64,000 nucleotides of DNA from Liolophura sinensis. Lineage: Eukaryota; Mollusca; Polyplacophora; Chitonida; Chitonidae. The stretch is taken from positions 15,805,386 through 15,869,385 of the forward strand of contig NC_088306.1 of assembly GCF_032854445.1 (NCBI RefSeq), in the 5' to 3' direction. Each line of letters starts with the position of its first letter. Positions within the stretch are counted from its first letter, which is position 1. Below, piece by piece: positions 33,701 through 43,345 of this stretch. The notes beneath the pieces are model-generated. The model was not told the DNA's origin, searched no databases, and saw only the letters and a program-made list of their open reading frames with translations. The position numbers and the translations under genes were made by a program.

Positions 33701-33866
33701 TGCCGACTAGAATATGAGTGATTCGCGTGTTTGGATCACTTATTCATCCCTTAACCACGTACATCCTAAACGGTTTTCATTTAATAATTCATTACTTAGC
33801 AAACACGACCAAACATTTCACAGCTCCTCTTGGCGCACTTGCGTTTCCGCGAAGTAGCGGTGTCTG

Positions 33867-33881
33867 GTAACCATGAGTAAC
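33867..33881 (-). promoter_or_regulatory. RFX-type X-box in the putative ANKMY1 promoter
   Basis: GTAACC-ATG-AGTAAC fits the X-box pattern GTNRCC-N(0-3)-RGYAAC bound by RFX transcription factors that drive cilia genes. It sits in a locally G/C-richer stretch (33820-33900) about 1.1 kb upstream of the ANKMY1 ATG. The motif is seen directly; its use is inferred. Confidence 0.5.
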
Positions 33882-34782
33882 AGGGGAAATAACTACCGCA
33901 GAGGTAAACAAGATTGCCTCCCTTGTTCCCTCTTTAAATACAAGGCCTACAGTACTTTGTCTCGCAAACCCAACTTGTTAAAACACGATTGAATTCATTG
34001 CTACTTGTGTGCCCTTTTTATTTTACAGCTTGTTTGATGTTACAAAACTCTAATTAACGCCTTCTTATATCTTTTCATACTTTGTATCTCCGAAGGCTGG
34101 GGATTAACTGCATGATTGTTTTACTATTCGTTATATGCCTATGTTTACATGCTTCTGTCTCTGCACCTTGAACTTGTTTACCAAACATATGCTTCATTAT
34201 CATTTACATCTGCTTTATGTGGCTGCCAAAATAACATCCAGGGTATAATTTGGGAAATGGTAGTCCCCTGTCTATTCCAATCTTTGATAAATCCTTGGCC
34301 CATTTGATACTTTAGTATGGATGCAAACTATACAAAGCAACGTAGTGACCGCCACATATATTTACTTGGCTTAAGTCCAGTTAAAATTATAAATTGCACT
34401 GATTTGCCATTGACAGAGGTCCTCCTCTATAACCACTTCGTCACTGCTATTCAGAATACAAAGAACATATCACAACGGCCAAAAACTCCACTTAGAGAAA
34501 AGGCATGGCAACGGCAGGCCTACAGATCTATTGACACAGTGTAGACCGTAGTGTAATATAATAGGCCTATATTATTCCATAATCACTACCGACATGTATA
34601 TCGCCTTGTGCAAATTGCATGAACCTAAACTATCGGCAAAAGTATCTTTTACACATTAAAAAGCAAATTTATTCATTCAAATTAGTAGGCCTTTATTATG
34701 CAAACCTATGTTAACTATTGGTTTTTGGGAGGAGTCAGATTTGGGTTTTCAGATTCAAAAGCCACCACCGACGGCACTAAAA

Positions 34783-34900
34783 GCACGTGCACTTTCTCAC
34801 CAGTCACGTGACATTTAATTGTCCAATGAGACAGTGGCCATGTTCACTTCCGGTTTTGTTTGTTATTTACTGGTTCGGGGTAGCGGAATATCCTCCGGTA
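34783..34900 (+). promoter_or_regulatory. Putative PCED1 core promoter cluster
   Basis: Within 75 bases there are two palindromic E-boxes (GCACGTGC at 34783-34790 and GTCACGTGAC at 34803-34812), a CCAAT box (34823-34827), a GGCCATGTT YY1-like site (34837-34844) and an ETS site (ACTTCCGGT, 34846-34854). Such clusters are typical of TATA-less promoters. The first coding exon of the PCED1 gene starts 0.6 kb downstream. Confidence 0.5.
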
Positions 34901-35457
34901 GACCAACACAGGAAAGGACAAACTGTATGTTTCCAGACTGAAGGTCACGTTTAAAGGTTGTGAAGATAGTGGTGACAGATTCAGAAAGCCCTGTCTGTTC
35001 GACTGGTATGAATTACGATTCGTAGCCTATGCTATAGCTATATTCATTATTCGCCAACATCACATTTAAAAAGTCGCATGTTCAAGTTCTGTCAATGACA
35101 CAATGGCTTCATGTCGTATTTTGAAATACAGTAATCTTCGGCTGAGCAAGTTAGTTTTAGTTAGGTAATTAAGCCGTTTTACGTCGTTTCACACATTTTT
35201 TGCCACTGATTAAGCTATATTCAGATATGTGTTCTAGCGACCGGTAGGCCTACACCCAGCCAACAGCCTACCGTTTAAACTGAGTTGGTGATATGTTGTG
35301 TTGTCTTACATGAAGTTCACAGGAGTGGAAACTACTTGTTTGTCACAAGTAATCATAATGATACATCATGATTTCACAATCCAAGAATGGCTCCAGTGTC
35401 CTCTTTGAGCAGTTTCATTTTAGATGTTGTTGACTAGGAGCAGATTCAGACGTGAAG

Positions 35458-35533
35458 ATGGCCGACTGTTTCCTTCCTGAAGATGCTACAAAGCTGCTGC
35501 GGAATAAATATGTGGTCTTTATTGGAAGTTCAG
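35458..35533 (+). CDS. PCED1: PCED1 exon 1 (start codon and block I)
   Basis: Encodes MADCFLPEDATKLLRNKYVV and then FIGSS, ending in phase 1 at GTAATT. The family's usual GDS is GSS here. Confidence 0.88.
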
Positions 35534-36864
35534 GTAATTATGATTAGCACTGTGAAAATCAAATCCAACTTCCGCGGATGTGTCATCTTATGACTGGGTT
35601 TCACTTTGAATCAGCAGGTATAGGGAGCCTCCATGGCCGAGGTGAGTACCATGCCAGCGCGACACAATGGTCCAGGAGCCTTTCACCAACGCCATCGCTG
35701 TGAGTTCAAGTCCACCTCATGATTGCTTCCTCTCAGGCCGTACAATGGTCGTGGTTCCTCCCCCCCCCCCTTTTCGGTTTCCTCCCACTATAATGCTGGC
35801 CGCCGTGGTATAAGTGAAATATTCTTGAGTACGGTGCAAATTACCATAGATAAATAAATAAATAAAACAGGTATGTCCGGTACTTCGTGCAAGGCGACAC
35901 GTGACACTAGCCACTTACCACTCCTCCAGCCATGCACTCTGCTTTCCTGCTTTCAAAAAAAGAACAAATAATATAACCTTAGTTATTTCAAAACACAAAC
36001 GGAAGCAGACTAACGGTTACAGCCATTTCATTTCAGACGTGCTTGGTGGCTCAATAAATGAGCTTTTAATCTGGAATTCTTAAGAGGTCATGGGTTACAT
36101 CGCCCTGTTTACGCACATATAGCAATCGGGGATTCCTGCGACGTCAGCGGAAACAGCTGCATTCGAGTTTATAGAAATAACTGGTGCTTTCGATTTTGTC
36201 AATATGCGCGATTTTGCTTACCTTGAACTGCGAGATCTCGGTTATGCAACATTGCAAACATAAAAAGGTATGCTTTCTAAACTTTATGTGGAATACTTTA
36301 TTGATGTATATATTATATTATATATATACATTTGATGTAGTGTTGTCTTTTCTCTTAAACGTGTTCCAAAGAAAGATATTTCAGTGGAGTGATAAAAACC
36401 AATCAAATAAAGAAATGAAAAAATAAATAAGTACAAACAGATAATACCCACTTCAGTTATGAATCTTGATTGACCGGTGATTGTAGTTTAGAGTAATTTT
36501 CCACAAATGCCCGAAGATGTATAAGTGAGTACGGAAGCCGAGAGCGTGCAAAGGCCATCTCGCTCTCTTGACCATGTCAAAATCCCATGGCGGTCTACGC
36601 GGGCAAATGTTTATACACGCGTATAGGCCTAAACGAACACAACCACGCGCGAACTTGTGCACGCACGACTCCTAACGTCATAATGTTCAAAAAATGGCAC
36701 ATCCACGTGACAAATTTTTATATGCACGTGGCAAATTTTCCACGTGCCATGAAATCTCGAGAGCAGGCGAGTAAACGAAATGTGTGAACATCACGCGTGC
36801 ACACGAGAAAAACATTTGCACGAGCTAGTGTTCCTCCGAGATATACGTCGAATATACATGGTAC

Positions 36865-36944
<80 letters not shown>

Positions 36945-39900
36945 CTTCCATTTCATCTCGTTAAGTCCTTTTTCCGTGACGCAATCAAAAGCTTAACTAA
37001 TAAGCCGTGTTTTCGTAGTATACACGCACAAGGACTTCGTGACGGCTGTTTAACATGTTTCAGTTATGCGTTCAATGTACAAAGATTGAACGCCACACTG
37101 GCGGTATTGCATGATGTTCAGTTATGCGCTCGATGCATTTACAGACTTTGCCACAGCTTAACACCACACATTACAATGTTATCGTGGCATGATTCAACCG
37201 CTGGAATTACGTCCTGTTTCATTTATGCGATCAATGTAGGTCTTCAAGGACTTCGTGAGGGTTTACTACTTGGCTCATTTACTGAGCTAACGACCTGTTT
37301 GAGTTATGTACTAAGACTATGCGTTTCCTGTTACAGTGATGAGATCTATGTACAAGGATTTTGTCAAGCTTCTTCAGAAGAACGTCTGGCTATCAGACTT
37401 CGAGTTGAGGAAAAAGGTATATGCATGTATATGCTATACAGTCACTTTGTATATTTCATCAGAATAACCGGTGGCGGGTTCAGGGAAAGGGAATTTCTTT
37501 TTTTTTTTTCGTCTCCCTTATTATTCGATGGGCCTTGGTGATATTAAACAATCTGTGTTGCACGAATGGGACGCTTTATGACATAAAGCGGTCGACATTG
37601 CACAAATGGGGCCCTTTGTGCTCATTGAAGACTAGGCCTACTCATCTTCCACCAATAAGGCTTGCAAGTCTGTACGCCACGCCTGGGAAAGTTCGCCAGT
37701 GACTTGCCAAAGCTAGGTTGTTTATTCCTGACACTCGTATTTCCTCCACCCATAAAACTGAGCGCAATCGTATAAGTGAAAAATTTTTGAAATGGCGTTT
37801 AACAACATTGAAATCAACTAATAACTTTGCAAAATCGCTGCGAATACCGATTCTAAGGGAAAATAGAAGAATAATACGTATGCTGTAAAAGAAAGCCGTG
37901 TCGACCTTTTGTATATCACTATCGACAACCGCACATGGATGACCGAGAGGTTAGAGCGTGTGCCTGGTAAGCCGCAGATCGGGGTTCAGTCTCGGTCTGG
38001 GTCATGTAAACAGAACTTTTGCCATTTCCGTGTTTCATATAGCCAACATTTTTACCAAAAAGAGCAAATCGTGTTGTGAATTATCCCGAAGGTTAGCCTA
38101 CGTGATTAAATTGTGTTGTGAATTATCCCGAAGGTTAGCCTACGTGATTAAATTGTGTTGTGAATTATCCCGAAGGTTAGCCTACGTGATTAAATCGTGA
38201 TGTGAATTATCCCGAAGGTTAGCCTACGTGATTAAATTGTGACATGAAGGTTATTAAAAATAAAGTTTTAAATACAGAAAAAGGACTCCTGAGTTTGGCA
38301 TGGAAACATTAAATAAATAGATTTTAAAAAGTCTATGCACACCGATAATTAGTATTTGATAACACCAATGTACTAACTTTCAGGGTGAGAACAGTTTCCA
38401 GGGCGACGAGTTGTTGGCGGGCGGTATAAAGATGAATATGTCAAATGGTATCCAGTACCGAGAAGTTCGCCAGTACCGCACAGATCACGTGCTCGTCAGG
38501 TTCTACTTCATCACGCGCTGCTACAACAACTACGTGGAAAGCGTATTCAAGGAACTACAAAACGAACCGAAACCCGATTTAATTCTCTTGAACTCCGGGT
38601 TGTGGGATTTGACAAGGTATTGTGTGTAAAAATATATCTTGTGGATTAAAATATTGCTTAATTACAGAAGAAAATTAATACTGAAGCCCTAGAACAAGTT
38701 TCACCTGTTATAGTTTTGAAATGTTTAGTGATCGATTTCAGTTTATAGCAGATATTCTATATTTGACTCCAGCCTTATCAGGTGTTTTCCTGGAACATGG
38801 CTTATCCTTGACTGATGATGTCGCAGGTGCGAATCCATATATTGCTAACTGTTGTGATTTTCAGTTAGCAGGCGAAGGGCTGTTTTTGAAGGAGGGCTCG
38901 AACGGATTTGCTCTTCTTATAAACTTGACCGCCTTCGTAGAAGTGAAATATTCTTGGAAGGTAGCTTCGTTAACACCAATAAACGAGTAAAAAAAATAAA
39001 ACTCATTAGGTTATTAAATAAATTGTTTTTTGGCAGGTATGGTGCAAACCCAGTCCCTGCCTTCAAGAAGAATCTGAACACAGCCTTTACCCGCCTGACA
39101 GAGGTGGTCCCCAACGACTGTCTTCTTCTGTGGATCACGTGCATGCCAATCTCTCAGACGGCAAAAGGAGGCGTGTTTGTCCCGGAAGTGGAACATCTGA
39201 AAAGCCTCGTGCCCTTAGAGCTGTTGCAGGCCAACGCCTTTTCGTCCGAGTTGGCGAGATCGTTTGGATTCGATGTTTTGGATTTATGTTTCTTCTTTAG
39301 AAACCAGCTTCACAGAATTGCAGATGACGGGATTCACTGGGATATGACGGCTCATCGTCGCTTCACAAATCTCATTCTTAGTCACGTGTCCGAGGCTTGG
39401 GAGATTCCTCTTCCGGGCCGTGCCGTGGAAATGGAAACCCCCAAAGACGTTAAGCGATTGTCTGCTCCGCTAACTTCTGAGAATGGTCAAATAGCCGGGA
39501 GGAAAATTAAAACTGTAGTGCGTCGACGTAAGCCCCAAAATCAGAAAAGCGAGAAAGATGAAGACGAAAGTGATGAAGGCGACAAAGATGATGAAAGCGG
39601 CAAACCTGAGAAAGCGGGTGACGCTGTTAAAGTTGGCAATACAGACAAACCACACAAATGTGACGAATCCGAAAAAGACAAATCCGATAAAGCCGATGCA
39701 GAGGAGAAATTCGAAAGAGTTGACCAAGCAAGCAAAGACGAGAAATCTCGCAAAGATGAGAATGCCAGCAAAGACGCGAAGGTGAAAAAAGCCAACAAAA
39801 CGGACAGATTTGGCAAAGTCGACAAAGCTTCATCCAGTATGACTCATGGCAGATCAAAAACAATGCAGAATAAAAGTCCAGTTCGGTTTTTCAGGTTTGA

Positions 39901-40300
39901 GTATCGGCCTGACCACAAGGATCGGCTGCTCACCTCAGAGCCAAGAAAGGCTAACCGGACGGAGCATGCGCACTTCGTGCAGAGTTGTAAGAAACTAGAC
40001 AAAGGTCCATACACAGGTAAGTCTATCGTTGACGATGTGTCAGAAGCCCTTCATACCGGAAGTGGGTTCGCTGTTCATTCAAGACAGCATAACCGCCGAC
40101 AAAGGCAGCACAGTGCCCATACCCCTCGTACAGGCGCATTTTCGGTAGTCGGCAAGGGCTCTAAGATTCCAACTGCGACAGACCTAAGAGGTCATATCCA
40201 CGGTCGCAGCAGTGGCTATATCCCGGATTTGACGATGGACAGTGAAGATGGTGAAGTACATAAAAATAGACTAGTATGGATCGAGGACTACAATCGGTGA
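35458..40300 (+). CDS. PCED1: PCED1-like PC-esterase domain protein (4 exons)
   Basis: Exons 35458-35533, 37337-37416, 38384-38616 and 39037-40300 join in frame to 550 aa. The N-terminal ~250 residues match the PC-esterase (SGNH/GDSL hydrolase-like) domain of vertebrate PCED1A/B (FAM113): VVFIGSS at 19-25 (block I, Ser25 in the nucleophile position), a RFYFITRCYNNYV block, NSGLWDLTRY (block III) and DGIHWD at 227-232 (the Asp and His of the catalytic site). Substrate is unknown for the family. The C-terminal half is mostly a charged Lys/Asp/Glu tract (about 290-400) and a basic, Ser/His-rich tail. The start is the ATG at 35458, which aligns with the family's short N-terminus. The last codon precedes a TGA that overlaps a GTGAGT, so the protein may continue through another exon. 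Confidence 0.9.
35622..35867 (+). mobile_element. SINE, near full length, in PCED1 intron 1
   Basis: Forward copy from the tRNA-like head (CCTCCATGGCCGAGGTGAG) through the B-box-like GAGTTCAAGTCC and the GGTTTCCTCCCACTATAATG block to the A/T-rich tail (TAAATAAATAAATAAA). A C-run replaces part of the body near 35760. CAGGTAT flanks both sides (35615-35621 and 35868-35874), a possible 7-bp target duplication. Confidence 0.88.
35875..37336. other. PCED1 intron 1, remaining part
   Basis: Contains a 24-bp E-box palindrome (36724-36747) and a long (TA)n run (about 36866-36942). No other exon recognised; the 253-codon frame across the (TA)n is an artefact. Confidence 0.5.
36866..36942. repeat. (TA)n microsatellite
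   Basis: An uninterrupted alternating TA run of more than 70 bases in PCED1 intron 1. Confidence 0.97.
37337..37416 (+). CDS. PCED1: PCED1 exon 2
   Basis: Encodes VMRSMYKDFVKLLQKNVWLS and DFELRKK, matching the helix after block I in the family (human proteins have a similar YKDLVxLLQKD stretch as I recall). 80 nt; acceptor TGTTACAG, donor GTATAT; phase 1 to 0. Confidence 0.85.
37690..37830 (+). mobile_element. Second-type SINE tail in PCED1 intron 2
   Basis: Forward fragment: TCCTCCACCCATAAAACTGA then CGCAATCGTATAAGTGAAAA and ATGGCGTTTAACAACATTG. It resembles 50440-50632 and differs from the common SINE in the CCACCCATAAAAC and GGCGTTTAACAAC blocks. Confidence 0.6.
37936..38010 (+). mobile_element. 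tRNA-like SINE head fragment
   Basis: GACCGAGAGGTTAGAGCGT resembles an RNA polymerase III A-box and GGGGTTCAGTCTC a B-box, spaced as in tRNA. The rest of the element is absent. Confidence 0.5.
38067..38240. repeat. 42-bp tandem array in PCED1 intron 2, four copies
   Basis: Nearly identical units of TGTTGTGAATTATCCCGAAG followed by GTTAGCCTACGTGATTAAAT. It begins just after the tRNA-like head fragment and ends 145 bp before exon 3; unlike the ANKMY1 arrays it contains no exon edge. Confidence 0.93.
38384..38616 (+). CDS. PCED1: PCED1 exon 3
   Basis: Encodes GENSFQGDELLAGG, NGIQYREVRQYRTDHVLVRF and PDLILLNSGLWDLTR, i.e. the conserved middle of the PC-esterase domain including the block III Asn. 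233 nt; acceptor AACTTTCAG, donor GTATTG; phase 0 to 2. Confidence 0.92.
39037..40300 (+). CDS. PCED1: PCED1 exon 4 (catalytic Asp-His and C-terminal tail)
   Basis: Begins RYGANPVPAFKKNLNTAF, contains FDVLDLCFFFRNQLH and DGIHWDMTAHRRFTNLIL with the catalytic Asp227/His230, then a Lys/Asp/Glu-rich tract (39540-39840) and a basic tail ending LVWIEDYNR. The TGA at 40298-40300 overlaps a GTGAGT donor-like site at 40297, so an additional exon cannot be excluded. Confidence 0.9.
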
Positions 40301-42240
40301 GTTATGGCATAACCTTTGACTTGAGTTATGGCATAATACTGTGACCCGTGTTGGCGTCAGTGCCATACAAGGAATTACCGATATCGACAAAGTGACGTCG
40401 TGCTAGATTACGCTTATATAGACAGTTTAAATTCCACATAGTTAATTATAGTTAACTAAGACTATCTACATGCACATTTAGATACAGATGGCTCCAAACC
40501 AACGTCAGAGCGCGCTCCATTTAAAAATCAGTATGCATTTGCTCTTGCAGTTTGTCAAAGCAAATGAGACAAAAAAATATCCGTCATATAGGTCTCCATG
40601 GCAATAAGTTTATGTTCCTTATCTTTATATCAGTCGATTTACCGCAAGTACAATGTCAAGCGGTTATTTAAACCAAAACAAAAAACAAAAAAAACTGTGG
40701 ACCCGAGATATTTTGCTAGATTATTTTGTAATGCACAGAGCGTCCCGTCCGTCTGCTTGCCTCGACATATGTGACAAGGGCGGGTAACTGGAGCAGGTTT
40801 TTAACAGGTGCACGTTCTGACGTTGGTATAGGGTCATTTCTGGTCCAGACCTAACGTCAAAGCAATCCCTGTATCTGTCAGAAGGAAGACAGTATGGAGC
40901 AAGAGTGTGATAATTGATGTTAGGAAAATCGGGGAGACAATCACGCATAGTGAGCATTTGGGTCGTTGTGATGCAGTTTGGACCCCAGGACAAAAATATT
41001 GAATACCATAATGGCCCAAAGAGGTATAAATGGCATGTTTTCAGAAAGGTTAATTTAATTGTATTTTACTTTATTAAATTAATATATTGTCCTTTTGAAT
41101 TGAAATTTCCTACAATGACGAAGTTTGAGAAACACTTGCAAAGAAGCTCTTTCGCAATACGATTTCTTCGCAATACGATTTCTTCGCAATACAAATCTTT
41201 AACCATTTAGCTTCGTAAAACAGGATTAAGAATAAGGCGTATAACCTTCCTGAAAATACTTTTGTCAAACAAAATTAGTTTTTGGACTTATAACATATTG
41301 TCAAAATGTGTATTCCAATATTTTTTTATTTTATTTATGTTTTTTATTTTTATATTGGTTTTAAATGGTATAGTTTTCATGCACAGCACGTATGCGTTTT
41401 GTATCAAACTATTATTAACATGAAAATACTCTAAAGTTGCAAAAAAAAAAACAGGTACCGATTTATTCTGATATTAGTGCTACTGTAACATTGTGCGGAT
41501 TAATTGCTAATTAAAAAACTCATTTGGTATGTGGTCGTTTGTTTATCAAATGACATACCCCCCAAATGGCATACCGCAAAATGGCATACACCTCCCCCCC
41601 TCAAATGATATACTCCCGAAATGGCATAGCCCCAATTTTATTCAGTCTTCATACTTAAGGGAACAATACTGTGAAAAGTGTCAATTATTAAAGAGTACCT
41701 AAAGATCATGTATGCATTGCAATATAGCTGTGATTCAAAAATGTTTTATTAATTCTGTGATCTGTTTTATCCTCTGCAGCTCTTAAGAGTAAGCTAATGA
41801 GAATTGAGGCTGTTCTGTGATAATTTAAATGCTTTATTCAATAAACATGACTAAACGTGAATAGAAAGATCTTGATACTTTTTGTGGCAATATTTTATGT
41901 TATGATACAAATATCGATTTACGACAAGTTCGCAAGGTACCGCAACAAATGTACCATGTACATTGGTTAAAATAGGCAGACCACGTGACCGAAAAATTAG
42001 AAGAATTAGGAAATCTTGCTGTCAGAAACAGAGATATGACGATAGACCTCAAGACCATCAAAGGACAGCACACTGGAAAAGACTGAGTTCAAGGATAGTG
42101 AATGATAGACTACAGATCTGAAAACTTGGCTGGGAAGAATAAAACAGTTATCCGGTCTCAACAGAAACCTACTCTCCACGTCAAACGATTCGAATCTATC
42201 GATTCTATAATCTGTCAAGAGCCATCTTGTTTAACGATAC
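40301..42240. other. PCED1 3' flank and intergenic
   Basis: Probable 3' UTR and intergenic sequence; an AATAAA at 41840-41845 is one candidate poly(A) signal. A short iterated motif occurs at 41530-41640. No coding exon recognised. Confidence 0.4.
41530..41642. repeat. Degenerate ~15-bp iterated motif AAATGGCATACCCC
   Basis: About six imperfect repeats of AAATGGCATA followed by C-rich bases; a partial inverted copy (CATTTGGTATG) lies just upstream near 41521. It may be the end of a small transposable element. Confidence 0.5.
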
Positions 42241-42680
42241 GAAAAAAGTGACGTAACCAGTGTTATAGCCACTTGACTCTCTCTTCTGCGAACAAAACAC
42301 CCTTTCACTGGTCGAAGAGGAGGTATAGCGTCGATTTTTAATAACGTAACTTACACAGAGGCAGGGTGTCGGCTACCAAGTCTCGCATTTCCAAGGAATA
42401 AAATAACTTCAGCAATGCCTGACATCATTGATGGCCAAAAGGTATTCTTAATATCTGATCTAGATCAATGAATTTGGTAGAATTTGGTCCGTATTCAGCT
42501 TCCCGCTTCGTTTAGAGCAGCGGCCCTCCCAAGTTGGCACAATAACCTTACAACAACAGCAGGTTACAGCTAACGATGGTTCGGTTGAGTGCACTGGTCA
42601 TTCTCGGCGATGTTAATTAGCTTTCTGTATCAGATTTGTGAGCTTTCAGAAGAGGTAGTAGATGGAAGGCTGTAGTCGAA
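42240..42680 (+). repeat. Dispersed repeat, copy B
   Basis: Shares with 53120-53540 GCAGGGTGTCGGCTACC, CGCATTTCCAAGGAA, GAGCAGCGGC and CAGCAGGTTACAGCTAACGA, in the same order and orientation. No ORF and no clear terminal inverted repeats. Confidence 0.75.
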
Positions 42681-43221
42681 CAAATGTCGTGTCAGAATAC
42701 CAAGATCATACTTTTATTTGTGATGGGTTCGGTCCGGTTCTGATCAAACTTAGCTGATGGCTCAGACGCCTTGAGTTTCGTAGACTGCTTGTCCACATCA
42801 AAAAGTGTTAATTTATGAGGGCTTCATGGAAGTCTTGAATTTGTTGTCGTGTTACATGCTGAACTACCGTACGTGTCTGACAAAGTCAGCAACTGCATGC
42901 CTTGTACTAAATGATGCCTCTATTCAATAAATTGAGATTATTCCTCACGTTACTGCATGACCTAAGAAGTGTCATTGGAAACTGGTCCATATGCAACATA
43001 AAAACACTCGTGGGCAAACAAATATCGCCTTTCGATCTTGGTTAGACACGTTGTAAGTAGTGACATAACTATAGATCTTGGAGCTAAAACCGCTTACCAG
43101 GTTCAAAACTGCGATTAACCACTTCAAGTTGAGGCGATAACCTTTTTTAGTCTGTGTTTGTGTGCAGAGCGAAGCTGCTTTACGAGCAAACTGAAGACTC
43201 GGAAAATTTTGAAAATTTATT
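42681..43221. other. Non-coding interval
   Basis: No gene or repeat recognised. Confidence 0.35.
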
Positions 43222-43345
43222 TCATTTATGCTTTTTTCATTTATAAGTCATGCACTTATACGACGGCGGCCAGCATTATGATGAGAGGAAACCGGGCAGA
43301 GCCCATGGAGGAACCCACGACCATCCTTCAAGATGGTCAAGAATT
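43222..43345 (-). mobile_element. SINE fragment
   Basis: Reverse copy: TGCACTTATACGACGGCGGC, then GATGAGAGGAAACCGGGCAG and a short body; the tail core before it is disrupted. Confidence 0.75.

Noticed and set aside
36780-37541. 253-codon frame containing a long Tyr-Ile run
   Set aside because: Produced by the (TA)n microsatellite; it overlaps PCED1 intron 1 and reads into exon 2 in the wrong frame.
39470-39863. Several antisense and shifted frames within PCED1 exon 4
   Set aside because: They lie over the Lys/Asp/Glu-rich repeat-like tract, whose biased codons leave other frames open.
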